Assembly (NCBI RefSeq): GCF_036924645.1
Contig: NZ_JAZHRX010000001.1
Coordinates: 4,677,501-4,741,500, forward strand
Direction: 5' to 3'
DNA length: 64,000 nucleotides
From: Bradyrhizobium sp. AZCC 2176
Lineage (GTDB): Bacteria; Pseudomonadota; Alphaproteobacteria; Rhizobiales; Xanthobacteraceae
How positions within the stretch are numbered: position 1 is the first letter of the stretch; every line of letters starts with the position of its first letter. Of this stretch, positions 43,675 through 56,213 are shown piece by piece. Both the position numbers and the translations under genes were made by a program. The notes beneath the pieces are model-generated. The model was not told where the DNA came from, did not search any database, and saw nothing but the letters and a program-made list of their open reading frames with translations.

Positions 43675-43791
43675 GTTTCCGACGCTTCAGGCCGATAAGG
43701 TTTGAAACGCGACAGGCGGGTGCTGCGGACGTTGAGTTGCCGACGTTCTCAGCGCCCGTTCTGTTTTGCGTTGCGCCGTAGCGCCGTGGCC

Positions 43792-43873
43792 GTAGGATAG
43801 GTAGAGCGCAGCGAAACCCATCAGAAGTCGGACGGCAAAAGAGATGGGTATCGCTTCGCTCGGCCCATCCTAC
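43792..43873. repeat. Inverted repeat between recA and gcvP
   Basis: GTAGGAT...ACCCATC on the left pairs with GATGGGT...ATCCTAC on the right, with AGCGCAGCGAA and TCGCTTCGCT also complementary. It belongs to the TAGGATGGGT family seen at 8698. It sits between convergent genes and probably works as a two-way terminator. Confidence 0.8.
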
Positions 43874-43877
43874 GAAG

Positions 43878-46751
43878 TTATTCCGCGGCTTGCGCGTAGT
43901 CCGCGACCGGCGGGCACGAGCACACCAGATTGCGGTCGCCATAGACGTTGTCGACGCGGCCGACCGGACACCAGTATTTGTCGGTGCGTGAGACGCCGTC
44001 GGGGAAGCAACCCGTGGCGCGGCTATAGGCGCGGTTCCACGCATCATCGACAATGTCGTGCACGGTGTGCGGGGCGTGGCGCAAGGGCGAGGCTTCGACC
44101 TTCCAGCGGCCGATCTCGATCTCCGTGATCTCGCTTCGGATCGCGATCATGGCGTCGCAGAAGCGATCCAGCTCCGCCTTCGATTCCGATTCGGTCGGCT
44201 CGATCATCAGCGTGCCCGGCACCGGGAAACTCATGGTCGGCGCGTGGAAGCCGTAGTCGATCAGGCGCTTGGCGATATCGTCGACGGTGACGCCGCTGGT
44301 AGTTTTGAGCGGGCGCGGATCGACGATGCATTCATGCGCGACGCGGCCCTTGGCATTCCGGTAGAGCACCGGGAAATGCGGATCGAGGCGGCTTGCGATG
44401 TAATTGGCGTTGAGGATTGCGATCTCGGTAGCGCGCCGCAATCCCTCGCCCGACATCATCAGGATGTAAATGTAGGAAATCGTCAGGATCGACGCTGATC
44501 CGAACGGCGCCGCCGACACCGGTCCGACCGGATGCGCCGTCGTGCCGTCGGTTGCGGGATGGCCGGGCAGGTAGGGTGCAAGATGGGCCTTGACGCCGAT
44601 CGGGCCCATGCCCGGGCCGCCGCCGCCATGCGGGATACAGAAGGTCTTGTGCAGATTGAGGTGCGAGACGTCGGCGCCGTAATCGCCGGGCCGCGACAGG
44701 CCGACCTGCGCGTTCATGTTGGCACCGTCCAGATAGACCTGGCCGCCATGGCCGTGAACGATGTCGCAGATCTCGCTGATGTGCTCCTCGAACACGCCGT
44801 GCGTCGAGGGATAGGTGATCATGACGGCGGCGAGGTTTTTGGAGTGCTTCTCCGCCTTGGCGCGGAGGTCGTCGACGTCGACGTCGCCGCGCGCGTCGCA
44901 GGCGGTCACCACCACCTCCATGCCGGCCATATGGGCGGAAGCCGGATTGGTGCCGTGCGCGGAGGAGGGGATCAGGCACACCTTGCGGTGCGGCTCGCCG
45001 CGCGCGGCATGATAGGCGCGGATCGCGAGCAGCCCGGCATATTCGCCCTGGGCGCCGGAATTGGGCTGCAGCGAGACCGCGTCATAGCCTGTCATGTCGC
45101 ACAGCGCTTTCTCAAGCCGCCTGAACAACACATGATAGCCCCTGGCCTGCTCGGATGGCGCGAACGGATGCAGATTGCCGAACTCAGGCCACGTCAGCGG
45201 AATCATCTCCGTGGTCGCGTTCAGCTTCATGGTGCAGGAGCCGAGCGGAATCATGGCGCGGTCGAGCGCGAGGTCGCGGTCCGAGAGCTTGCGCATGTAG
45301 CGCAACAGCTCGGTCTCGGAGCGGTGCGCGTGGAACACGGGATGGGTGAGGAAGGCGCTGTCGCGCTTCAGTTCCGCCGGCAGCGTCTCGCGCGTGCTGA
45401 CCTCCATATCGGCATAGGACAGCTTGCCGCCGAATGCGCGCCACACCGCTTCGACGGTCGCTTGTGTCGTGGTCTCGTCCAGCGCGATGCCCAGCCGGCC
45501 TTCACCGATGCGCAGATTGATTGCTTCAGCATGGGCCCGGACGACGATCTCGCTTTGTCTGGTACCCACATCCACCGTCACGGTGTCGAAGAAGATCTCG
45601 CTCTTCAATGCAAAGCCAAGCTGGCGCAAGCCCGCCGCCAGCACCGCTGCGCGCCGGTGCACGGTCCGCGCAATGTGTGTCAGCCCTTCCGGGCCGTGAT
45701 AGACCGCGTACATCGAGGCGATCACCGCCAGCAGCACCTGCGCGGTGCAGATGTTGGAGGTGGCCTTTTCGCGGCGGATATGCTGCTCGCGGGTTTGCAG
45801 CGCCAGCCGATAGGCCGGCTGCCCGCGCGAATCCACCGACAGGCCGACAATGCGGCCGGGCAGCGAACGCTTCAGCGCGTCGCGCACCGACATGTAAGCC
45901 GCATGCGGGCCGCCATAGCCCATCGGCACGCCAAAGCGCTGCGCCGATCCGATGGCGATATCGGCGCCGAGTTCGCCGGGCGAGGCGATCAGCGTCAGCG
46001 CCAGCAGATCGGCCGCAACGACGGCGAGCGCGCCCTTGGCGTGCAGCGCTGCAATCGCGGGCCGCAGATCTCGCACCGCGCCTGATGTGCCGGGATATTG
46101 CAGCAAGCCGCCGAACACTTCCGCCTTGTCGAGATCGGTGAGGGGATCGCCGACGATCAAATTCCAGCCGAGCGGCTCCGCGCGGGTACGCAGCACGGTG
46201 AGCGTCTGCGGATGCACGTCCGCATCGACGAAGAACGATTTTGTCTTCACCTGCGAGGCGCGTTCGGCGAGCGCCATGGCCTCTGCGGCCGCTGTGCCTT
46301 CATCAAGCAGCGAGGCATTGGCGACGTCGAGCCCGGTCAGATCGCAGATCATGGTCTGGAAGTTGAACAGCGCCTCCAGCCGGCCCTGGCTGATCTCGGG
46401 CTGATACGGCGTGTAGGCCGTGTACCAGGCCGGGTTTTCGAGAATATTGCGCTGGATCACGGCGGGCAGGATGGTACCGGAATAGCCTTGGCCGATCAGC
46501 GAGGTGAACACTTCGTTTTGCGCGGCCAGCTCGCGCATATGCGCCAGCGCCTCGGTTTCGCTGAGCGCTGGCCCGAGATCGAGCGGCGCCTTCTGCCGGA
46601 TCGAGGACGGCAGCGTCTGCCCCATCAGCTCGTCAAGGCTGTTCGCGCCGACGCTGTTCAGCATCGCTGCGATGTCGCGGGGCGAGGGGCCGATATGACG
46701 GCGCACGAAATCGGTGGCGGCTTCAGTGGTGGTTTTCAGCGGCGCGTTCAT
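43878..46751 (-). CDS. gcvP: Glycine dehydrogenase (decarboxylating), P-protein
   Basis: A 957-residue PLP enzyme, full length for the fused P-protein. It decarboxylates glycine and passes the aminomethyl group to lipoyl-GcvH. The PLP lysine lies in [20 protein letters not shown]. Other marks are the N-terminal [17 protein letters not shown] and [15 protein letters not shown]. It is last in gcvTHP, separated from gcvH by a 182-base gap holding a strong palindromic repeat. Confidence 0.97.
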   Translation of the reverse strand: MNAPLKTTTEAATDFVRRHIGPSPRDIAAMLNSVGANSLDELMGQTLPSSIRQKAPLDLGPALSETEALAHMRELAAQNEVFTSLIGQGYSGTILPAVIQRNILENPAWYTAYTPYQPEISQGRLEALFNFQTMICDLTGLDVANASLLDEGTAAAEAMALAERASQVKTKSFFVDADVHPQTLTVLRTRAEPLGWNLIVGDPLTDLDKAEVFGGLLQYPGTSGAVRDLRPAIAALHAKGALAVVAADLLALTLIASPGELGADIAIGSAQRFGVPMGYGGPHAAYMSVRDALKRSLPGRIVGLSVDSRGQPAYRLALQTREQHIRREKATSNICTAQVLLAVIASMYAVYHGPEGLTHIARTVHRRAAVLAAGLRQLGFALKSEIFFDTVTVDVGTRQSEIVVRAHAEAINLRIGEGRLGIALDETTTQATVEAVWRAFGGKLSYADMEVSTRETLPAELKRDSAFLTHPVFHAHRSETELLRYMRKLSDRDLALDRAMIPLGSCTMKLNATTEMIPLTWPEFGNLHPFAPSEQARGYHVLFRRLEKALCDMTGYDAVSLQPNSGAQGEYAGLLAIRAYHAARGEPHRKVCLIPSSAHGTNPASAHMAGMEVVVTACDARGDVDVDDLRAKAEKHSKNLAAVMITYPSTHGVFEEHISEICDIVHGHGGQVYLDGANMNAQVGLSRPGDYGADVSHLNLHKTFCIPHGGGGPGMGPIGVKAHLAPYLPGHPATDGTTAHPVGPVSAAPFGSASILTISYIYILMMSGEGLRRATEIAILNANYIASRLDPHFPVLYRNAKGRVAHECIVDPRPLKTTSGVTVDDIAKRLIDYGFHAPTMSFPVPGTLMIEPTESESKAELDRFCDAMIAIRSEITEIEIGRWKVEASPLRHAPHTVHDIVDDAWNRAYSRATGCFPDGVSRTDKYWCPVGRVDNVYGDRNLVCSCPPVADYAQAAE

Positions 46752-46787
46752 GGGTCTTTCCTCGTCGCATAGCGGGGTGCAGTTACT

Positions 46788-46912
46788 CCGTCATGCCCGG
46801 CCTTGTGCCGGGCATCCACGTCTTGCTTTGGCGCCAAACAAGGCGTGGATGGCCGGGCATAGGCGAGCGGAAGCGACGCCGTCCTTCAGACGGCTATGCC
46901 CGGCCATGACGG
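46788..46912. repeat. Palindromic repeat (ATGCCCGGC family) between gcvH and gcvP
   Basis: CCGTCATGCCCGGC at the left pairs with GCCCGGCCATGACGG at the right; inside, GTGCCGGGCATCCACGTCTT pairs with a matching GCGTGGATGGCCGGGCAT. This is a typical bradyrhizobial intergenic repeat. Lying within an operon, it may make or protect separate gcvTH and gcvP messages. Confidence 0.85.
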
Positions 46913-46933
46913 CCGAGATGTTGCCTGCAGCAT

Positions 46934-47299
46934 TCAAGCCGTGTGTGCCTTGTAAGCGGCCTCATCCATCAGGCCGCCGAGTTCGCTTTTGTCCGCAATC
47001 TTGAGCTTGAAGAACCAGGCCTTGCCACCTGCGTCGGAATTCACCAGCGCAGGTTCGGCGGCGAGCGCCTCGTTGACCTCGACCACCTCGCCGGAAATCG
47101 GTGCGTAGACGTCGGAGGCGGCCTTGACCGATTCGACCACCGCGGCGGCTTCGGCCTTTTTCAGCGTGCGGCCGACCTTGGGCAGTTCGACGAACACGAC
47201 ATCGCCAAGCTGCGACTGCGCATAGTCGGTGACCCCGATGGTGGCGACATCGCCCTCGATGCGGAGCCATTCATGGTCTGATGTGAACAATGTCGTCAT
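46934..47299 (-). CDS. gcvH: Glycine cleavage H-protein
   Basis: A 121-residue lipoyl carrier. The lipoylated Lys is in [19 protein letters not shown]. It shuttles the aminomethyl group from GcvP to GcvT. The start [15 protein letters not shown] is the family N-terminus. It begins 9 bases after gcvT. Confidence 0.97.
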   Translation of the reverse strand: MTTLFTSDHEWLRIEGDVATIGVTDYAQSQLGDVVFVELPKVGRTLKKAEAAAVVESVKAASDVYAPISGEVVEVNEALAAEPALVNSDAGGKAWFFKLKIADKSELGGLMDEAAYKAHTA

Positions 47300-47308
47300 G
47301 AAACTTCC

Positions 47309-48454
47309 TCAGCGTTTATAGGTGTTGGGAACGAAGGGCATGGCGGCGACCTGCAGCGGCAGGCGCTGGCCGCGCACTTCCGCAAAAACCTGCGTGCCGT
47401 TGGCGGACAGCGATGTCGGCAGATAGCCCATCGCCACCGGCGCATTGAGGCTCGGGCCGAAGCCGCCCGACGTGACTTTTCCGATGGCTTCGCTTGAAGC
47501 AACATCCGCGAACAACAACGCGCCCTCGCGTACCGGCGCGCGCCCCTCGGCACGCAGGCCGATGCGGCGGCGCGCGGCGCCTTTTTCAAACTGCGGGAGA
47601 ATCTTGTCGGCGCCGGGAAATCCGCCGGCGCGGGCGCCACCCGTGCGGCGGCTCTTCTGCACCGACCATTCCAGCGCGCCCTCGACCGGCGTCGTCGTAG
47701 TGTCGATGTCGTGGCCGTAAAGGCAGAGCCCGGCTTCCAGGCGCAGGCTGTCGCGCGCGCCAAGCCCGATCGGCAGCACGTCAGGATTTTCCAGAAGCGC
47801 CGTGACCAGCACTTCGGCTTGTGCGGCCGGCACCGAAATCTCAAACCCGTCCTCGCCGGTATAGCCGGAGCGCGACACGAAGCAGTCGAATCCGGCTACC
47901 TGGCGCGGGCCGGTATCCATGAAGCGCATCGCTGATACGTCAGCCCCAAGTTTCGCCAGCGCCGATTCCGCTTTCGGGCCCTGCAGCGCGATCAGCGCGC
48001 GATCAGCCAGCGAATCGATGATGCAGCTATCGGAGAGGTGCGCGCGCAGATGCGCCTCGTCCCCGGCCTTGCAGGCGGCGTTGACAACCAGAAACAGATG
48101 GTCGCCGAAATTCGCCACCATCAGATCGTCGAGAATGCCGCCGTCTTCATTGGTGAACTGCGCGTAGCGCTGGCGTCCCGGCGCAACCGCCACGATATCC
48201 TGCGGCACCAGCCGCTCCAGCGCCAGCGCGGCATCGGCAACCTGGCCTGATTTGGGACGCAGCGCGAGCTGGCCCATATGCGAGACGTCGAACAGGCCGG
48301 CGGCGCTTCTTGTGTGCAGATGCTCCTTCAGCACACCGGCCGGGTATTGTACCGGCATCTCGTAGCCCGCGAAGGGAACCAGCTTGCCGCCGCGCGCCAC
48401 ATGGAGCGCGTGTAATGGGGTGCGTTTCAGAGAGGATTCGTCGCGTGCCAGCAT
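47309..48454 (-). CDS. gcvT: Aminomethyltransferase, glycine cleavage T-protein
   Basis: A 381-residue folate-dependent enzyme that releases ammonia and forms 5,10-methylene-tetrahydrofolate. It shows LVPFAGYEMPVQYPAG, GLFDVSHMGQL, FDCFVSRSGYTGEDGFEIS and GARDSLRLEAGLCLYGHDID. It is the first gene of the operon and lies 56 bases behind a tandem glycine riboswitch. Confidence 0.97.
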   Translation of the reverse strand: MLARDESSLKRTPLHALHVARGGKLVPFAGYEMPVQYPAGVLKEHLHTRSAAGLFDVSHMGQLALRPKSGQVADAALALERLVPQDIVAVAPGRQRYAQFTNEDGGILDDLMVANFGDHLFLVVNAACKAGDEAHLRAHLSDSCIIDSLADRALIALQGPKAESALAKLGADVSAMRFMDTGPRQVAGFDCFVSRSGYTGEDGFEISVPAAQAEVLVTALLENPDVLPIGLGARDSLRLEAGLCLYGHDIDTTTTPVEGALEWSVQKSRRTGGARAGGFPGADKILPQFEKGAARRRIGLRAEGRAPVREGALLFADVASSEAIGKVTSGGFGPSLNAPVAMGYLPTSLSANGTQVFAEVRGQRLPLQVAAMPFVPNTYKR

Positions 48455-48510
48455 CCGTCAGGCCCTCATGGGTTCCGGAGACCAGCCCCCGAAAACCCAA
48501 AGAAAGCCCC

Positions 48511-48680
48511 ATCTGTCGCTGTGCCTGAGAGTATTATCCCGTCGGCGGACACCCCTCGGCCAAAGGCCTTCGGTGTCTCTTTCCAGATGCTAGTTCGTCA
48601 CGCGGTCCGTTTGCCTGAGAGTTTCCGGGGCGGTTGCTCCTTCGGCGCCGGCGCTGAAGCCGATCTCTCCCGACGTGACG
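48511..48680 (-). ncRNA. Tandem glycine riboswitch
   Basis: On the minus strand two aptamers follow each other. The first is closed by CGTCACG/CGTGACG (48674-48680 with 48596-48602) and contains GGGAGAGATC, CCGAAGGAGCAA and AACTCTCAGGCAAA. The second contains GGAAAGAGACACCG, CCGAAGGCC and ACTCTCAGGCACAG and closes with ATCTG/CAGAT. The GGAGAG...CGAAGGAGCAA...CTCAGGCAAA pattern is the glycine aptamer. It leads into gcvT, where glycine binding is known to turn on expression. Confidence 0.95.
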
Positions 48681-48895
48681 TCTTACAGATAAGAGGGAAA
48701 CACAGCCCTGCCAAGCCTGTCAACGCAGCCGCAGCATTATCAACGGGATGTGCGTGCCCATCTTGTGTGCTGCGGCAAGCCTATGATCCGCCTGCACAGT
48801 TTCTGGACACCGCAGGCCGCCTTGTCTAAAAGCGTTCCGCCGGAAGATTAAGGTTAGTTGCAACCGGACCCGGCCCTATTTCCGATTGGATGAAC

Positions 48896-51571
<2,676 letters not shown>

Positions 51572-51857
51572 AGCGCAGACAAGCCGGCGCGTGGATTCAT
51601 AAGCACGTAACAAGGCCAGAATGCTGGCTCGACCCGGTCGCAGGCGCCGGGATTGGAGTCGCGCGTGTGAACGCGAAGCTCGGTGAGCTCGAAATAAATG
51701 GTCTCTGAACTGCTCGTTCGGCCGGCATTCACATCAACTCTTTAGAGTCTCCATCCAGGAACTGATTAGTGCCCGTAGACGGAGTGGCCAGCCGTGGAAC
51801 TGACTCCGCGCCGCTCGGTTATCTGCGCAGGGACACACGCGCAATGGAGGGGACATC

Positions 51858-52060
51858 TTGAAGAAGTTTCTTATTCCGGTGGCAGCCGCAGCAATCGCCG
51901 CTGCCTGCGCTCAGACAGAATTTATGTAGTGCAAGACACCTCCACGAGGAAAAGCGTCATCGTGGACTAGAGGTTGACCACCACCAGTGTGGTTGTTGAC
52001 GACGGCAAGGTGTTCAAGCCGCGCACCGAAGCCTGAGACCGGGATGAAGCAGACATCGCC
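51858..52060 (+). pseudogene. Decayed small exported protein
   Basis: After GGAGGGGACATC a TTG starts LKKFLIPVAAAAIAAACAQT, a signal peptide, then EFM and a stop. In the next frame it goes on YVVQDTSTRKSVIVD, stop, RLTTTSVVVDDGKVFKPRTEA, stop, and after another shift ETGMKQTS. From memory this matches a small exported Bradyrhizobium family with FYVVQDTxTKKCxIVD and TVYKTRTEAETGMK. Two frameshifts and a nonsense codon make it a pseudogene. Confidence 0.7.
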
Positions 52061-52108
52061 GAAGCGGCCTCTCTATTCACCCGTACATACCAACTGGAGG
52101 ATCAGGAA

Positions 52109-52459
52109 ATGTTGAAATCAATGCGCAACTATGCGTTCGGCGCCGCGGCGGCGGCAGCTCTTTTTGTAATTCCGATCTCGGCCTTTTCCCAATCCATTGA
52201 GGTTGGACCGGGAGGCGTCCGAGTGTACGACGGTCGAGGGGGACAATGCGAGCAACTGCGGCGTGCCTGCGAAAACAAGGACGCGCTGGGGGAGCGGGGC
52301 GAAGGAAATTGCCGCAGATACCGTGAGACCTGCCAAAGGCCAGTTCGGAGGGATGTGTGCGCCGAGTTGAGACAAGCCTGCCTCAACAAGGACGAGTTGG
52401 GCGAACGCGGCGAAGGAAACTGCCGCAGATATCGCGAGACGTGCAGAGGTCGCTTCTAA
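52109..52459 (+). CDS. Exported protein with two Cys-rich repeats
   Basis: A 116-residue protein with signal peptide (YAFGAAAAAALFVIPISAFS). The mature part holds two nearly identical units: CEQLRRACENKDALGERGEG plus NCRRYRETC, and CAELRQACLNKDELGERGEG plus NCRRYRETC. Each has four Cys, probably two disulfides. It looks like a recent internal duplication. GGAGGATCAGGAA precedes the ATG. Function unknown. Confidence 0.82.
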   Translation: MLKSMRNYAFGAAAAAALFVIPISAFSQSIEVGPGGVRVYDGRGGQCEQLRRACENKDALGERGEGNCRRYRETCQRPVRRDVCAELRQACLNKDELGERGEGNCRRYRETCRGRF

Positions 52460-52531
52460 AGGTCGCCATTTTTGGTGTCGCAGAGTGGTCCGGCATCGCC
52501 CGGCACCGCCCCCGCGCACCGGTCATCACGG

Positions 52532-52555
52532 GAGGCCGCCTTGGTTGGCGGCCTC
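52532..52555. terminator. GGCGGCCTC hairpin after the Cys-repeat gene
   Basis: GAGGCCGCC (52532-52540) pairs perfectly with GGCGGCCTC (52547-52555), loop TTGGTT, 72 bases after the stop of the upstream gene. The core is the same as at 41053 and 42232. Confidence 0.7.
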
Positions 52556-52711
52556 GTCCATGGTGATGCTGTAGAGAATCCACGGTGACCCAACCCTCGA
52601 TGGTGCGGCGGACCTTGTGGGCATCGTTGATGGCGGCATTCCTGCAGGCAACCCGATCGCTGGACTTACGCGACAGCCGGCTTTTGGCATTCGGGCGAGA
52701 GAGGTGCCGGG

Positions 52712-53056
52712 ATGATCTGGTGGATGATAAAGCGACCTCTATTTGCGTCGATCGTCTTTGGCGCTTCGGTCTGCGCGGCTTCGGCCCAGGACGCCAAGGT
52801 TTCAGTCGATATGATCGGAATAGGGAGCATGAGTTGCGCTCACTGGCGGTCTACGGAAGAGCATCTGTTGGAGGGGACGGTCTGGATTCACGGCTTCTGG
52901 ACGGGACTTAATTACGTTGCCGCGGCGAGTGGCCAAACACAGCCGCGAATCAGCATGTCGTCGATTGTGGCGGAAGTCGAAAAGACATGTGCTCGGAAAG
53001 CATCCCAGACGTTGGCCAACGCCGCATGGACGACGTATCTTGGGGCCAAGCGGTAG
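52712..53056 (+). CDS. Small exported protein
   Basis: A 114-residue protein with signal peptide (PLFASIVFGASVCAASA). The mature part has SMSCAHWRSTEEHLLEGTVW, IHGFWTGLNYVAA and VEKTCARKASQTLANAAW. The order Cys-W, GFW-G-NY, then EKxC resembles Rap1a-type small periplasmic proteins, but this is only a pattern likeness. GAGAGAGGTGCCGGG precedes the ATG. Confidence 0.7.
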   Translation: MIWWMIKRPLFASIVFGASVCAASAQDAKVSVDMIGIGSMSCAHWRSTEEHLLEGTVWIHGFWTGLNYVAAASGQTQPRISMSSIVAEVEKTCARKASQTLANAAWTTYLGAKR

Positions 53057-53119
53057 GAGAAGCGCAACCGTCTGGCGCCTTCCGGTTGCGGATTCCTCAA
53101 GGAAAAACGTGAAGACGCC

Positions 53120-53240
53120 CTGACCTGTCGCAGGAACACGTAACCCGCCGAGTAGGGCGCGCTGCGATAGGTGCCTGCCTTGTCGTTCGTACCCTCGAGT
53201 TTTCCACCGACCGTGCTAATTTGCGAAGCGGCGAGACTAA
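53120..53240 (-). pseudogene. Fragment of a DUF3455-like gene
   Basis: The minus strand reads QISTVGGKLEGTNDKAGTYR followed by SAPYSAGYVFLRQ. The gene at 56214 ends RINTVGGKLEGDCDKPGTYR and NAPYSADYVFLRKS. The likeness covers about 38 residues and then stops on both sides, so this is the 3' end of a lost paralogue. Confidence 0.8.
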
Positions 53241-53357
53241 CTTCCGTGTCAGAAACTGTCGCATTATTCATTGGAAATCACGGGATCATCTGGCCCTCTT
53301 GTTCGTCTTCTTCTCGCGACGGTATCCGTCGCTGCGATTGAACCAGGAGGATTGGCC

Positions 53358-53846
53358 ATGGGCAACAAGCTCCTTAAATGCATCGTCGCAGGTGCGCTTA
53401 GCACGTCGCTTGCCTTTGCGGCACCGGCGCTTGCACAGCGTGGCGGCGGCGGCATGGGAGGTGGAGGCGGCATGCACGGCGGCGGCATGGGAGGTGGGGG
53501 TGGCATGCACGCCGGCGGCATAGGTGGCGGCGCGGGGGGTGGCGTGCACGCTGGCGGCATGGGAGGAAGTCATTTCGGCGGCATGAGGGGAGGCGCGCAT
53601 TTCGGCGGCGCCGGTGGCGGCCCGCATTTCAGCGGCAGCCGTTTTGCGGGTGCACCTCTTCATTCCGGGTTCGGATTCCGAGGTGGGCACCGCTTCCATC
53701 ACGGATTCCATCACCGCTTCCATCATCGCTTTGCGTTCGTCGGCGCGCCGTTCCTTTACGCCTCCTATGATAGCTGCCTGCGCAGGGTATGGACACCCTA
53801 CGGACTGCGGTGGGTCAACGTCTGCTACGACTACGGCTACTACTAA
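53358..53846 (+). CDS. Exported Gly/His-rich protein
   Basis: A 162-residue protein with signal peptide (LLKCIVAGALSTSLAFAAPA), then a long Gly-Met-His repeat (GGGGMHGGGMGGGGGMHAGG and variants), a His-rich stretch HRFHHGFHHRFHHRF and a C-terminal YDSCLRRVWTPYGLRWVNVC. The end is common in small envelope proteins of rhizobia. His and Met clusters could bind metal such as copper or nickel. AGGAGG precedes the ATG at 7 bases. It is upstream of a two-component system. Confidence 0.82.
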   Translation: MGNKLLKCIVAGALSTSLAFAAPALAQRGGGGMGGGGGMHGGGMGGGGGMHAGGIGGGAGGGVHAGGMGGSHFGGMRGGAHFGGAGGGPHFSGSRFAGAPLHSGFGFRGGHRFHHGFHHRFHHRFAFVGAPFLYASYDSCLRRVWTPYGLRWVNVCYDYGYY

Positions 53847-54057
53847 CGCGTCGCGATTGATGTAACGCCAGGCAGGTGGTCGTCGCCAGGCGTCCGGCGA
53901 ACTCCGGTCCGGCCAGCGACGGCCATCACCCTCGCGCAACGCTGAGATTTCGGTGGAAGTTGGCTCCTCTCGGCTTTCATGGAGGTCGGCCTTGCGCCGC
54001 CTGATTTTGCTAAGGTAGATTTACTTTTTTGGGCCAGGCGTTCGGAGACGGAAGACC

Positions 54058-54750
54058 ATGACGGGAGGTCATCGCCGTATCCTGGTCGTTGAGGACGATC
54101 CCGAAACCGCCGATCAACTTGTCGAGTCGCTCACGACCAGCGGATATCAGGTGGATTTGGCCGCCAGCGGCAGCGAGGCGCTGAGCCGCGGCGCCGCCAA
54201 CGACTATGCCGTGATCACGATGGACCGCATGCTTCCGGACATCGACGGCATCGCGGTCATGCGTCAATTGCGCGACGATGGTATTGCCGCTCCGGTCCTG
54301 ATCATCAGTGCGCTGGGAGAGGTCGACGATCGGGTACGTGGCTTGCGCGCCGGCGGCGATGACTATTTGGTCAAGCCTTTCTCTTTTGTCGAATTGCTGG
54401 CGCGCGTCGAGGCGCTTGGCCGGCGGAGCGACACCATCGTCAAGGAAACCATCTTGCGCGTTGGCGATCTCGCGATCGATCTGGTGTCGCGGACAGCAAG
54501 CCGGCGCGGCAAGGACATTTCGCTGTTGCCGCGCGAATTTCAGCTTCTCGAGTATCTGGTTCGCAACGAAGGCCGCGTCGTATCCCGGGCCATGCTGCTG
54601 CAGCACGTCTGGGATCTTCACTTCGATCCCTCAACAAACATCATCGACGTCTATGTCGGGCGGGTGCGTCGCAAGGTCGACGGCCAGCAGGCCTATCCGC
54701 TGATCCACACGGTTCGCGGTATCGGGTACTGTCTCCGTGCTCCTGGTTAA
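54058..54750 (+). CDS. OmpR-family response regulator
   Basis: A 230-residue regulator. The receiver domain has the acidic pair in VVEDDPE, phosphoacceptor Asp56 in TMDRMLPDIDG, and Lys in DDYLVKPFSF. The C-terminal winged helix shows LLPREFQLLEYLVRNEGRVVS and IIDVYVGRVRRKVD. It overlaps the kinase gene by 14 bases and is closest to the PcoR/CusR-like metal branch, which is only a likeness. Confidence 0.95.
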   Translation: MTGGHRRILVVEDDPETADQLVESLTTSGYQVDLAASGSEALSRGAANDYAVITMDRMLPDIDGIAVMRQLRDDGIAAPVLIISALGEVDDRVRGLRAGGDDYLVKPFSFVELLARVEALGRRSDTIVKETILRVGDLAIDLVSRTASRRGKDISLLPREFQLLEYLVRNEGRVVSRAMLLQHVWDLHFDPSTNIIDVYVGRVRRKVDGQQAYPLIHTVRGIGYCLRAPG

Positions 54751-56116
54751 GACCTTAACGTCATCGACTTTCAAGCAAGCGCTGATCGCGATCGGGGCCT
54801 TCGGCGTGATCGTGTCTGCCCTTTTCAGCTACGTCTACCTGTCCACTTCGTCCTATGTGCGCAGCCGCTCGGATCGAGCAATCGTGACCGAGTATTTGAG
54901 TTTGCAAAGCGCTTACGAGCGATCCGGGCGCGATGGGCTGATCGCCTTGATTCAACAGCGCATCGGCGACAAAAGTTTTGCGGACAACGTCTACATCCTG
55001 GCCGATCCTTCGTTGGCCCCGCTCGCTGGCAACCTCAAGGCATGGCCGTCGACGGCCACGGCAGCGCGGGGATGGACAGAGTTTCGCGCGCCGGAATCGT
55101 CGCCCAACGCGACCAACCGGCCGCTGCTGCGGGCCATGCTCGGAACGTTTCCAAGCGGCGATCGGCTGCTGGTGGGCAGGGATATCGGCGACCTCGACAG
55201 CTTTACCGATCGGATCAAGACGGCTGTCATCTCGGTCGCCGCATTGCTGGTGGTGGTTGCGGGCTTTGCGAGCATTCTGGTGACGCGGCGGACGGTGGGT
55301 CGGATTGAATCGATCAACACCGCCAGTCGAGCCATCATGCAAAGCGGCCTGGACCAGCGTATCCCGCTACGCGGCACCAATGACGAATGGGATCGGGTCG
55401 CGGAAAACCTCAACCAGATGCTGGACCGCATCGAAACGTTGATGGGCGAAGTCAAGCAGGTGAGCGACAATGTTGCGCACGACCTGCGGACGCCGCTGAC
55501 GCGAATGCGCGGACGGCTGGAGAAGGCATATCACAGTCAGCGCATTGGCGAGCATGATCAAGTGCTGATCGGCGACACGATCGCCGAGCTCGATGCTGTC
55601 TTGCGAATATTCGTGTCAATCACACGGATTGCTCAAATTGAGACCCAGGCACGAAAGGGGGCGTTCCGCACCGTGAATCTGGCCGAAATCGCCGGCGAGG
55701 TTGTCGAGTTGTACGATGCCGCGGCCGAACAGGACGGCACCCGTCTGACCGTTGCCGGCGACCGCGAGGTGCTGGTGACCGGCGATCGTGATCTGATCTT
55801 TGATGCCGTCGCCAATCTCGTGGACAACGCGCTCAAGCACGGTCGCGCCGGGGGAAGCGTCGTCGTTACGAACGAAAATCTCGATGGCAGGCCGGTCATC
55901 TCGATCGCCGATGACGGGCCCGGAATTCCCGCTGACGAACACGAACATGTCTTCAAGCGCTTTTACCGGCTCGAGCAAAGTCGCTACGCGTCGGGAAACG
56001 GCCTCGGGCTCAGCCTGGTTGCTGCTGTCGCCCGTCTTCACGATGCGCGGATCGAAATGCTCGACAACTCGCCAGGTCTCAAGCTCAAACTCTGGTTTTC
56101 CGCGCCAACCCGTTAG
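54737..56116 (+). CDS. Sensor histidine kinase
   Basis: A 459-residue kinase with two helices (about 10-35 and 158-185) around a periplasmic domain, HAMP, dimerisation box VSDNVAHDLRTPLTRMRGRLE with phospho-His, and an ATPase domain (NLVDNALKHGR, DDGPGIPADEHEHVFKRFYR, GNGLGLSLV). The GTG start overlaps the regulator gene. The signal is unknown; the periplasmic part is about 120 residues long. Confidence 0.95.
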   Translation: MLLVKTLTSSTFKQALIAIGAFGVIVSALFSYVYLSTSSYVRSRSDRAIVTEYLSLQSAYERSGRDGLIALIQQRIGDKSFADNVYILADPSLAPLAGNLKAWPSTATAARGWTEFRAPESSPNATNRPLLRAMLGTFPSGDRLLVGRDIGDLDSFTDRIKTAVISVAALLVVVAGFASILVTRRTVGRIESINTASRAIMQSGLDQRIPLRGTNDEWDRVAENLNQMLDRIETLMGEVKQVSDNVAHDLRTPLTRMRGRLEKAYHSQRIGEHDQVLIGDTIAELDAVLRIFVSITRIAQIETQARKGAFRTVNLAEIAGEVVELYDAAAEQDGTRLTVAGDREVLVTGDRDLIFDAVANLVDNALKHGRAGGSVVVTNENLDGRPVISIADDGPGIPADEHEHVFKRFYRLEQSRYASGNGLGLSLVAAVARLHDARIEMLDNSPGLKLKLWFSAPTR

Positions 56117-56213
56117 CCCCGAATTAAGTGCCGCATCGGCGTGAGCTCCTGAAGGGCACAGCCTATCAAGCGCGTCTTCGCGCCCGGTGTCCCGGCCATG
56201 ACGGAAAAAGCGT

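Noticed and set aside
44532..46085. 517-codon open frame opposite to gcvP
   Set aside because: Antisense shadow of a fully conserved enzyme.
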